NCBI GenBank assembly: GCA_027924585.1
Contig: BSBM01000865.1
Coordinates: forward strand, 1,798,001 to 1,862,000
Length of the DNA: 64,000 nt
Direction of reading: 5' to 3'
DNA from: Larix kaempferi
Lineage: Eukaryota; Streptophyta; Pinopsida; Pinales; Pinaceae
This document shows, one piece after another, positions 54,483 to 64,000 of the stretch. Positions within the stretch are counted from its first letter, which is position 1; every line of letters begins with the position of its first letter. A model generated the notes under the pieces. The model had not been told where the DNA came from, did no database searches, and saw only the letters and a list, made by a program, of their open reading frames with translations. The translations under genes were made by a program, and so were the position numbers.

Positions 54483-56203
54483 TCAAGACCAATGCATGTC
54501 AATAGTGCCACGGGAGAAAAGAACGTCCCCCCTCCACTCCTCCCACCGAATGATCCCCACTGGAGAGGTCAAAGCCAACTTTGAGAGCTGGTCAACCTCC
54601 ATGTTCACCTCATGGAAAATATGACAAAAGTGAGTATGATCAAATTCATTGATAAGATTCCTGACCGCCACCAACCAAAAGGAGAGTAACATTACCTTGA
54701 GTGGAGTAGTACCCAAAGCCCAGGAGATAATGGATGATGAGTCACCCCGAATCACAAGTGATGATATCTTCCTGGAATGAACAAAATACAAGAGGATCCA
54801 AAGAGCACACAGTTCACTACGAGTGTTGGATCCGGGCCCCAGATTTAACTGGATACGAAAATAACAATTAGTAGACAGATGTAGCATTGCACCGACACCA
54901 CACACACCAGGACATCCAGCAGCAGCATCATCAAAAAAACCACAGGGGTATACCAAGACCGGAGGGGTCAAACGTCGGCTAGGATTCATCTGGTTTTTAA
55001 GAGGTCGTCCCCTACCATGATTAGATTGTGAAATATACTCCTTATAGGCAGTGATGATGCATCCACAAATCCACTCCGAATGTGGGATAGTGCCCTCAAA
55101 AATTAGGGAGTTACGAGCCTTCCAAACTTCCCACAGCATAAAACACGGTAGCTCCATCTTGGAGAAAGAATGTCGGATCCAGGAGCCAAGGCTTTCAATA
55201 AGTGAAGTGGGTTGCCATATAATCTGTAAACTGGAGGAGATAGCAATATTTTTCCAAGTTCCTGAATGAATGAACATGAAGCGAAGAGGTGATCAACTGA
55301 TTCACCTTGAAGGTAGCAGAAAGGGCACCATCCAGGACCAAAAAAGCCACGACGACACAGATTATCCCATGTGAGGATTCTATTGCTCAATTCTATCCAA
55401 ATGAAACATTTAATTTTTAATGGGAGAGAAAGTTTCCAAATCTTTTGATGCCACCAACGATTCTCAGGTTGAACATCAGCAAATGATGAATCATACGCAA
55501 GCTTTGCAGTCACCGAACCATGAGCCACATCCCACGACCAGACCAGCCGATCAGGGATCTCAGAGAGTTGTATATTAGCATGACAAAAGGTGCTTATATA
55601 ATCAGCCCATTCCTTCCCCAGAGTACCATAAAGTCCCAACTGAGGCACAGATATCCATTTAGTGCCAACATCGCCAATCGGGCAAGCTGCATGAGCCAGT
55701 GAAATGAAACCCTTTGCCCGGAGAAAAGACATCAAAGCAGGTGATAGAAGAAAAGTAGTGGATCCCCCCAGAATGGGATCTAAACCTAGCCTTATCTCCC
55801 GACCATTACCAGGAACCCACGAGAGCCATTGGGAAATGGTATTAAAAGACCCCAAGAGTCCATTCCATATGTTTGATACCCCGGATATCGAAGGCTGACC
55901 CAATCTAAACCAATCAACCACCCGAGTATGTTTTAAATACTTTTCCTGGATGATCTTTCCCCACACGGAATCAATGAAAAGGGCCCTCCAAAGATTCTTT
56001 GCATGAAGGGCATTCACACAATAGTCCATCTGTTTGATATCCCATCCCCCCAAGTCCCAGGGAAGAGCCAGAGAAGTCCATTTGATCAAGTGATATTTTC
56101 CAATATCCACCCCACCCGACCATAAGAAACTGAAAAACTTCCTACGGATAAGTCGTATAATAGTCTTTGGTATTTTATTGAGTGAGAACCAATAGACCCC
56201 CAT
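54483..56203 (-). pseudogene. LINE ORF2 C-terminal part: zinc-binding domain and RNase H
   Basis: The first piece (55103-56203, 366 codons) continues ORF2 with WSWDVAHGSVTAKLAYDS and the plant LINE zinc-binding domain (KIWKLSLPLKIKCFIWIEL, then CPFC...HLFASC). A frame change at about 55100-55280 leads into the RNase H piece (54483-55277, 264 codons). This has GFFDDAAAG, SELCALWILL, RGDSSSIISWAL and EVNMEVDQLSKLAL, matching the D-E-D-D residues of plant LINE RNase H (one Gly after the first Asp is Asp here). RNase H at this place is typical of plant L1 elements. Confidence 0.85.
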
Positions 56204-56206
56204 TTT

Positions 56207-57235
56207 CTACAATAGCACTTTAGCCAGAGTGAGTCTACCACCCATAGACAAATGTCGCATGCTCCAATGACCAATCCTTAAGTCAAAACACCTTAGTAGC
56301 CAAGACCAGTCATTTAACAAATAATTCGATGGTTTGACAAAATATCCCAGATATTTTGTGCCATCCTCCAAATCCTTGAAAACTAGAGGTAATAGCTTGT
56401 TGATCAACTGAACCACATCAATCTCCATTGAGTGTTTTAAGAAATGAGATTTATGCAAGTTGATAACCATACCTGAAACCAAACAGAAGAAATCCAAAAT
56501 TTTCTTATATTGTATCCATTCAGCAAGTATACCTAAGCCGAAGAGCATGACGTCATCCACAAAGAGTGAGTGAGTAATAGATATACCAGTGGTAATTTTG
56601 ATACCGAAAATGGATCCCTCACATTTAGCCTTGTGAATAGTAAGACTCAAGCCTTCAATAATCAATAGGAACAAGAGGGGTGAGAGGGGGCATCCCTTTT
56701 GAAGACCCCTAGAGGCCTTAAAAAAATTGGTCTGCTGACCATTAATGAGCACAACAAAGTTTACTGTAGAGACACATGCCATAATCCATTTCATCACCTC
56801 CCAGGGTAGTCCGATTTGTATCAAAATCAATCTAAGCATATTCCAGTCAACACGATCATAAGCCTTCACCAAATCCAACTGAATGATAAGGGCATCCATT
56901 TTCTTTTGTTTAATACTATGAAAGACCTCTTATGCCACCCCCACCACATCAAGGATCTTCCTGCCATCCAAAAAACCAAACTGTTCCATAGAAATGTGAC
57001 GCGAGAGAATCGACTTGATTCGAACAGCAATAATCTTGGAGATAATCTTGTAGACCAGATTGCACAAGGCAATTGGCCGAAACTCATTAAAATTATCTGG
57101 ATGTGAATTTTTTGGAATGAGAGTCAAGTAGGTGGTATTGAGAGCCCCAAAAACCAGTCCCATGTGCCGAGACTCATCCACAGCATCCCGAAGGTCCTCT
57201 CCCATAATGTCAAAAAAGTAAAGGAACAATTCCAC
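56207..57235 (-). pseudogene. LINE ORF2 reverse transcriptase
   Basis: The motifs in order are TYLTLIPKNSHPDNFNEFRP and IALCNLVYKIISKIIAVRI, GFLDGRKI, then after a stop near 56930 IIQLDLVKAYDRVDW (first catalytic Asp). RGLQKGCPLSPLLFLL and SHSLFVDDVMLFG (FVDD in place of FADD) follow. A stop just after LAKVLL at about 56207 separates it from the next part. The enzyme would copy LINE RNA at a nicked target. Confidence 0.85.
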
Positions 57236-57289
57236 CGTCCACCCATCTGGTCCAGGAGATTTGTCCTTAGCAAAACCCCTTAAAATGTT

Positions 57290-58628
57290 TTATGTTTCCA
57301 CCAGGATGACAACCTCAAAAATATTGTCCCCCTCTACTTCATTGAACATTCTTGGGTATTCCTTAATAATCTTGAATTGTTCATCCAGTGAGGTATTTTT
57401 AGGATCACAAAAGTAATTTTGGAAATGTTGAGTAGCCTCAGTCATGAGGTCCTTATCTCCACGAATTCGCCAACCAGCATGCTCATTGAGATCCCAAATT
57501 GTATTATGTATTCTGCGGGAGTCTGCAGCATGGTGGAAAAATTTGGTATTTAGATCACCAGCATTGAGCCAAAGTGCACGGCTTTTTAAACGCCATGTTT
57601 CCTCATGCACAAGAAGGATTTTCAATTTTCTCCCCTCCAAACCTGATAGATTGGACCTTTCGGTAGGGGAAAGACCTGATTTCAATGATAATTCCATCAG
57701 TTTGCTAATCTCTTTTTCCAGCACAATGAGGTCTGCAGCCAGCGCAACTTTCTTATTTCTTTCCCATAGAATAGTGTAGTCTTTCAAAGATTTTAATTTC
57801 ACTGCCAACCTATCCATCGCAGAGCGTTCACTAGAGACATCAACCTGTGACCTGTGATCTTTCGCACCCGAAGTATATTCCGGATCTTTTAACCAGGTAG
57901 AATTGAATTTAAATGGGTAAGAATGGTAGGATATCTCAGTATCAAATTGTAAGATAATAGGGAGATGATCACTAATATGAATCTGCTGAATCCATTTTTT
58001 GTAATTATGAAAGCAGTTTAAAAGTAGTTCCGAAATTAGGAACCAATCGATGTGCTTAGAAATCAAATTACCATCCTTCCTACCATTTGTCCAGGTTGGA
58101 GCCAAAGGACGAGGAGCCACATCAATCAGATGATATTTAGAAAAAAGTTCCTTGAAGTCTGTTCCCAAGGGGTCCCTTCTTGCGGAATGTCCCCAAATTT
58201 CCTCAAGCCCCCAGGAAAAATTCATATCACCTGCAAGAATCAAATTTTCCAGGTCCAGTAAGTGCCCCAAGCACGCAAGGTCCCAGAAAGCCTCCCTGTC
58301 ACAATAGGGACCATAATAGTTTACAATGTTCATGTTTTTATCAGAACCCCTGATGTTTCCAGAAAGTAGAATTCTCAAGGAGATAATAAAAGGGGAGATC
58401 CTAAGAACCCGCTAAAAGCCCACCCGACAGGCTAACAGCATCCACCGAGCACACCATCCAACCCTGTTTGATTTTATTAAAGAATGTACAAGCCTTCTCA
58501 CCAGTAAACATAGTTTCCTGAAGGAATACTAAATCAGGATTGATAATATGAAGTACATGCTTAAGGGCCAATTGTTTGGGCAGGCCCCCCACACCCCAGA
58601 TGTTGAGTGAGAAAAAAATCATTAACAA
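57290..58628 (-). pseudogene. LINE ORF2 endonuclease
   Basis: The apurinic-type endonuclease starts at 58628 with FFSLNIWGVGG, LVFLQETM (catalytic Glu) and SLSGGLLAGS. After a stop it resumes at 58378 with NIVNYYGPY, ILAGDMNFSWG (GDMN), and the C-terminal ISDHLPIIL (SDH). The active residues E, D, N and H are recognisable. The remaining codons to 57290 lead towards the reverse transcriptase. Confidence 0.85.
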
Positions 58629-59310
58629 CCCCTGGCAAGGGATTTAATTCCTCTAAGAGCCCTGGTATCAGATGAAATGGGGGAAACTGGTAAATTGCAA
58701 GCATCATCCACCCCCATTGGAATAACCTTCTTATTTTTCCGAGCACTGCGAGTTTTTAATGGAGAGAAATCTAGGGCAAAACCCCCCATGCGAGCCCCCA
58801 TAGAAACCACTTTGTTGCCCAAGGATGTAGGTATCGGAATGATACCCCCCCTGACTACGGGGTGAAAGATAGTTTGATCGATGGATCCCCCACAGTATCA
58901 GCAACTGGGACCGGCCCCTCCACAACGCGATTTTTGAAAAAGACAGGTATAGGTGTCTTTTTTACCATTTCAGAATACGAGGGTATATGTAAAACCGGTT
59001 CATGGAGAACAGTAGTAGGGTCCAAAGAACCCGAAGGTTCGTAGGTATCGATCCCCCCATCCACACAGGGAGTAGGGTCAATTGATGGTGGCTCAGTATC
59101 GGAGGATAATATAACAGTCGATACAGGGGAGACAAGGGCAGCAGGAGAAATCGGCAACACAGGGGAAGGGTCCAATGGATGATCCCGCGTAAATTCCACA
59201 GTGAGAGTTGCATCATCCGAAACAGGGGAGTCATTTTCAGAATGTACCCAAGAGGCCCTCATAGAACCAAAGGCACTTGACAGCAGAGGTGAAACACGAC
59301 GACGACCCAA
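58622..59310 (-). pseudogene. LINE ORF1 remnant
   Basis: A frame of 151 codons at 58855-59310 (MGRRRVSPLLSSAFGSMRAS) is Ser/Pro/Thr-rich and contains IPSYSEMVKKTPIPVFFK. Short pieces follow in other frames down to 58622. The RNA-binding region and zinc knuckle usual in plant LINE ORF1 are not found, and only about 0.7 kb separates the 5' end from the endonuclease. ORF1 is therefore likely internally deleted. Confidence 0.5.
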
Positions 59311-59341
59311 ATAATTGCCATTGTTGCCATTTTCCAGATCT

Positions 59342-62334
59342 AATTGACAAAAGGTTGTTTATTACCTGGATGAGTTGTGCTAGGGTTATGCTAGCATAAA
59401 AATCTATTTATGTAGAAAGAATGGCCAAAAAGCACTCATGTGCCACTCTACATATTTGCAAAAAGTGGCGTAATGATTAAAAATTGTAATAGCAATTGCA
59501 TTGGGTAATAATAGACCTTCTAATAAGAGAATGTTAAATGGCGAAGAGGGGAACGGGTGGAAAGGGGCCAATCCAAATTCATATTAAATTATAAATCATA
59601 TGATTTTTTTAACTTCACATGACTTTAATGGCATTGGTATTTCTTGTTGGACTTTATGGAACTCGTATGCTTTTACATGATTTCCATTTATTTCTTAGTA
59701 ATTTGTGAGTAATATATGTACTTTTAGAAACCTATTTCGAGACTAGGCAAAAGAGTTTTGATATCAAACAATTTAAAGAGCTTCGAATGATAGCTAGTTC
59801 TCTTTCATCTCGACATAAGAGGAAGGAGGATTGGTAAATAATTAGATGATTCAAAAATATTATTTTAAGAAGTGAATATAAAGCTAAATACTCATGTTAG
59901 GTGCAATATTATTAGGAGCATCATGTAAATTGTTGAAGATTGAGTTTGAATGTGAATGGGAGGAAGCAACGTAAGTTATAAGAATTTGGAGAAAGAAGAA
60001 GGATAAATATACAATATTAATATTTTTATCATTTGTTATATCAAATATGTTTTATAAAAACTATTGCTTTTATGGGAGTTATTAATTGATTAATAAGAAT
60101 AAGGAAGGATATGTAGATGCATGTATATTTTAATGATATAAGTTTGTGTATGTATATTTTAACGATATAAGTTTGGATTTATTTGGTTATATTATAAATC
60201 CAAATGGCTTTAGGATTTAAATGAAAACTTTGATCAAATCTTAGAAATATGTATCGAGGATTTGTAAGCTCGAAGAATTCCATGTCCAATTAACAATCAA
60301 AGTAAAGTTAGAGAACAATAGTAATGATGTCAAGAGAGCTACCAATGATGTTGAAAACTAAAATATCAAAATCCCAATGTCCCCAAAAACATCATGGAGT
60401 TCCCACAAACTTTATATAATGAATGATGTTGAAAACTAAAATATCAAAATCCCAATGTCCCAAAAAAACTTCATGGAGTTCCCACAAACTTTATATAGTG
60501 TTTTGCACAATGCTTAAGATGAGTTAAGAAACAAGGACCAATAAAATGAAGACTAAGATGAGTTAAGAAACAAGAAATGATTAAAAGGAAGACTACATCT
60601 GTGAAACATATAGATCCAAAAAATTGTGAAAAATAAAAACCATAAAAAAAAGTTAGTTGTAGCATTGTAACACTTTATTAAAAAAACATTTTGCATTTTT
60701 TAACATATCTATTTTATATTATCTTAAACTTTTTTTTTCCACTTAGTATATATTCTAAATAATATAGTTTTTATAAAAATAAATTAATAACTAAACAAAC
60801 TAAATCATTTTCCTTCAAATTTCATAAAACCTTTGATTATGAAACTTTATTCTTAAAATTTTTAACCCATTTTAAAATTTATAGAAAATAAATAAATAAA
60901 AGTAAAACTTTGTAAAAATTAATAAATTATTGTTGGCCGACCACTTCTTTTTAGATATACAAAAACACTTACAGTATGTACAACTATGGTGGCCTTCCTT
61001 TTGGCAACTGCACCCTCTCACCCTCTCTTGTAGATCAGAGCCTCAGTTACTCTGCTCTTTTAGTAGATTCATGGCAAGATTTCAAACTCAGGTCACAGCC
61101 TTCACAACAAGATTGGCCTTCTTAAAACATTGTGGATCGTCCTCATCTATACATGGCCTCTGATCCAGTAGAGCTACCCTTGATTCCTTACTCAAATCGC
61201 ACTATTCTCATAAAGTAGATGGTGCCTCTCATTCTCAATTCATATCGTAGATCGTGGCCCTATTTCTTAGCTCATGGTGAAGAGAAGGCATAGTTCTCAA
61301 TGGGTTAAAGACTCCTGGTAATGCATATGGCATATCAGATCATGTGCCTCCATCTTGATCAACTCACATTTATGCCCGTGACAACCTTCAACGACAACCC
61401 GTTACAGCCACATCCCTGCAGTGTTCAATAGCACTGTCAACTTGCTCACATGAACATGTCTCCTTGCTCTCATTCAGTGTTTGTTGGTTCCAGTGTGAAC
61501 TAGACGACACCTTAATTAGGTGTAGGCTAAATGTTCTAAGTTTTGGATGGTTTTTTTCTTGATTTTTTTTTGTTAAATCCAGTTCAAATTGTAAATATAC
61601 ATTGTTGGAATTGTAGAATTTAGGTGCTCATGATTTTTTGGGTTTTTGATGGTGCTAAATCCATTACTATAATTAAAGATACAATTTTAAAGTAAGCCTC
61701 GTACATAGCACTAGGAGCACCAATTCATATTTTGATTCGGTAGTCGCAATGGTTAGCTACCTACACACTTCTACTAGATGGATTGGTGTCCACAAGAGCA
61801 TTCATTTTAATTTATTTTTTCTCCATTGTACATGAGTACTTGATCAAACCTTTATGTCTATGTTCATTTTGTAGGATCAATCTCTTTTTAACTCTTCCTT
61901 GAGTTACACTTAAGAAAAGATGTTGATATATTTACATCTTTTAATTTTAAGTTTATTTAGATAAATTCTCATTTAAACAAACTATCCTATCCTCAACATA
62001 TTATAGATAAGTGGTGACCTACTCTCATAAATCATAAGATGAGTTATTGGATGTCTCATATCCCATCCAGGGATCAAATTTGAAGGGTACGGTCCCATTT
62101 CACTTTGAAGGGCTATGGGATATTGAACCCTTCAATGCTGACATGTAAAAATAAATCATCATTTTCATTTGAAAATGTAATAATACATCAAAATTTCATT
62201 ATGATAAGAAACAATTTCACTAGCAATAGAAATAAAATAACTAATAACATAAATTGTTCTTGAAGTCACTTGAAGAAATTAGAAAATGTGTAGTTGATCC
62301 ATGAATCCCATTAAGATAGATTAGAATGGAAAGC
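59342..62334. other. AT-rich spacer
   Basis: No gene is supported. A 78-bp direct duplication lies at 60344-60499 (copies begin AATGATGTTGAAAACTA), followed by a roughly 40-bp duplication around AAGATGAGTTAAGAAACAA (60510-60590). The somewhat less AT-rich part at 60930-61500 gives a 77-codon opening with no recognisable motif. Confidence 0.7.
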
Positions 62335-63336
62335 TGTTATAGGTTAAATATGCACTTCTCCGTCCTATGATCACCTTGCCTTGTAGATCACACAAAAGGA
62401 CACAAAGGATTGAAGAGCATGATTGCCTTAGATGACTTGTTGCCAGAAGTACACTTCTCACCTGAGAATTTAACAATTTCTTCTGATTTTTCCACATGTA
62501 CGCCCCTCTCTGTACACAATACCTATGTACTGTACCCTACTCTCCTCAAGGGAAACCAGCGTACACCTCCAAAAAGTTGTAAACGCATGTTGTAAAGCAT
62601 AAAAGTTGCTTCCTGTACGCTGCTCTTGTTGTATGAAACCCGCGTACATCTTAAGATGAAATAAAAAAATATATTAATTTGATGAATTGGGATTAGTTGA
62701 AGTTGGTTCTGCAACTTCCCCAACCTCCCAATCCAACCACCTCTCGATCTAAATTTCCTACCTTGTCCCATAAATACAAGGAGGATCCATGAGAGGGGTT
62801 ACTCATACACTCATTATACTCATAATGCTCATAAAATCTTGAGCGAAGGATTGAATTATTGTTACGCTGGAGGAAAGTTCCAAGTCAGAGTGAAGAGCAG
62901 GAGCCCAGGATCCAGTTGCAGAAACATCTCTACACGTCAGGTATATTGTACTAATTTCATGTTTCTTTGACAATAAAAAGGTCGAAACACCCTTCTTGTC
63001 CAAAATATGATATCTATTGGATTGCATGTCTATTTGGTTTAATTCTTGATTATAGTTGATGTTAGATTAATTTGTAATTTCATCATATGTTATATGGTCA
63101 AGATACATTGAGGAAGGTATCTCTTGTATTGCAGGTTCGTCAAGCAGAAGCTCGAGCGGGAGATCAAGTGAAGGACCAAGCGAAAGCTAGGATCAAATAT
63201 CGAAAAGAGGTATGTCCTTCGATCCCAATCTATTTCTTTTGTAATAACCATATGCAGTATAATCAATGTGTTTACCTATCAACCCTGCCCAGTTGGTAGT
63301 GTCCATTTCCTCACTATAGGGTAGAAATCCCAAACA
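62335..63336 (+). repeat. 5' LTR of element B
   Basis: It begins TGTTATAGGTTAAATATGC and ends AATCCCAAACA, 1002 bp. It aligns in blocks with 3155-4077. It is followed by a primer site, so it is the 5' LTR of a plus-strand element whose body runs out of the window. GTACGC- and GTACAC-containing motifs recur in its first half. Confidence 0.75.
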
Positions 63337-63342
63337 ACAAAC

Positions 63343-63360
63343 TGGCGACTCCGCTAGGGA
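63343..63360 (+). other. tRNA-Arg primer binding site of element B
   Basis: TGGCGACTCCGCTAGGGA, six bases after the LTR, matches the known Ogre/Tat primer site (complement of the tRNA-Arg 3' end) at nearly all positions. Confidence 0.9.
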
Positions 63361-64000
63361 GTAACCGCTTAGTTGTTCTGCTCTAGGAGACTTAATTTTG
63401 GTTTTCTTCCAGCCCATTTTTCAGTTTCTAATTGTCTGAGAGGCTCTGTAGGCCTGTGTTATCTTTCTTGTATGCTTGATTCAACTAAATTTTTGGTTTG
63501 CAAAGCTTGTTTATGCCCTTTTGAGGCATGTACGCTGGTCTCCCCTACACACAGTAGCATTTTTTGGCTGATGTACGCCCCTCCTTGCACTGCACAGTAG
63601 CGTACTTGTCTTGGTGTATGCTGGTTGTAACACTGCACAGTGGTGTATGTTCCTGTAGTGGCCTGTTTTTCTGTTCGGGTTTGTTTTTTAAGCTTTGGTT
63701 ATTGTGCCATCCTGTTGCTTTGTTGTCTTCATTGACCCTTTAGACCTCTTATGCCTTTGTTGAGACTTGTAAGCCTCTCCAATCTCTTTGAGATTGTTTT
63801 TGCTTGCTTGTGCCTTTGTTTAAGTGTCTTTGCCGCTTACGAGCCCTTTCTTGAAGTTCGTGCGCTATTCTTTTTGGACATAGCTGCATGTCTTTACCCT
63901 AGTTGTTGTTGCATCCTTACAGACCTGCACTTTGATTGTTTGTTGTCTGTTGCAATGTTTAGCATGCTTTCACTTAGTCTCATCCTTCTTTAGGGTTTGA
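63361..64000 (+). other. Leader of element B with a repeated motif
   Basis: Non-coding start of the interior, cut by the window edge. At 63528-63660 a motif of the kind TGTACGC...CTGCACAGTAG is repeated about four times with changes. No gene is supported here. Confidence 0.55.

Larger units (their letters stand above)
53949..59341 (-). mobile_element. Plant L1-type LINE, nearly full length
   Basis: The minus strand has, in order, an ORF1 remnant, an apurinic-type endonuclease, reverse transcriptase, a CCHC-type domain and RNase H. A 3' untranslated region follows, and the 3' end carries a short A-tail (T-run at 53947-53955 on the plus strand). It interrupts the second copy of a 77-bp tandem repeat. 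Sequence right of 59341 (AATTGACAAAAGGTTGTTTA) continues what copy 1 shows after GAAAATGAAAT (TGATAAAGGTTGTTAGA). Only about AATT is duplicated at the target. Several stops and shifts disable it. Confidence 0.85.

Noticed and set aside
60930-61163. 77-codon opening in the right-hand spacer
   Set aside because: No recognisable domain, and the stretch is surrounded by AT-rich non-coding DNA.

Overview
The window reads as nuclear DNA of a land plant with a large, transposon-filled genome. The evidence is plant-type Ty3/gypsy retrotransposons of the Tat/Ogre and chromovirus-like kinds, a plant L1-type LINE carrying a C-terminal RNase H, small non-autonomous LTR elements, nested insertions and AT-rich spacers. 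A gymnosperm seems likely, but that is an inference. I found no tRNA, rRNA, CRISPR array or clearly functional host gene.

Layout. 1-4077: 3' part and 3' LTR of a plus-strand Tat-like element (element A). 4078-25980: an old minus-strand Tat element (Tat-1) split by an LTR-internal-LTR-internal-LTR array (8381-16913, target duplication TTATC) and by a Ty3/gypsy deletion derivative (18273-22676, target duplication CCAAC). 25981-27657: AT-rich spacer. 27663-43708: a 16-kb minus-strand Tat element (Tat-2, target duplication CTCAT) with gag, protease and reverse transcriptase. Its integrase region is missing, and a 5.2-kb foreign module (30757-35942) with its own promoter-like region and about 1,070 nearly open codons sits there instead. 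43714-47010: spacer with a Lys/Gly/Asp-rich coding fragment and an LTR-like segment. 47011-51427: a non-autonomous element made of two 0.7-kb LTRs and a 128-bp interior. A 2.9-kb non-autonomous element with a coiled-coil ORF (48273-51149, target duplication TTGGG) sits inside its second LTR. 51433-53948: AT-rich DNA with tandem duplications. 53949-59341: nearly full-length minus-strand LINE. 59342-62334: AT-rich spacer. 62335-64000: 5' LTR, tRNA-Arg primer site and leader of a plus-strand element (element B) related to element A.

Two signals stand out. First, the 3' non-coding regions of all three Tat-type elements carry arrays of short hairpins. Stem sequences change from hairpin to hairpin but stay paired, while the loop keeps a CTCGTTAAA-like core. 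Second, the 31648-34855 coding module is unrecognised and far better preserved than its surroundings. It has a TATA box, two CACGTG boxes and a 22-bp palindrome in its leader.

Most coding sequence is broken mobile-element protein. The best preserved parts are the Tat-2 reverse transcriptase (one 1-bp insertion), the Ty3 derivative's single frame (six stops, all explicable as C-to-T changes) and the coiled-coil ORF (two such stops). Exact element ends were set from TG...CA termini, target duplications, primer sites and polypurine tracts read by eye.
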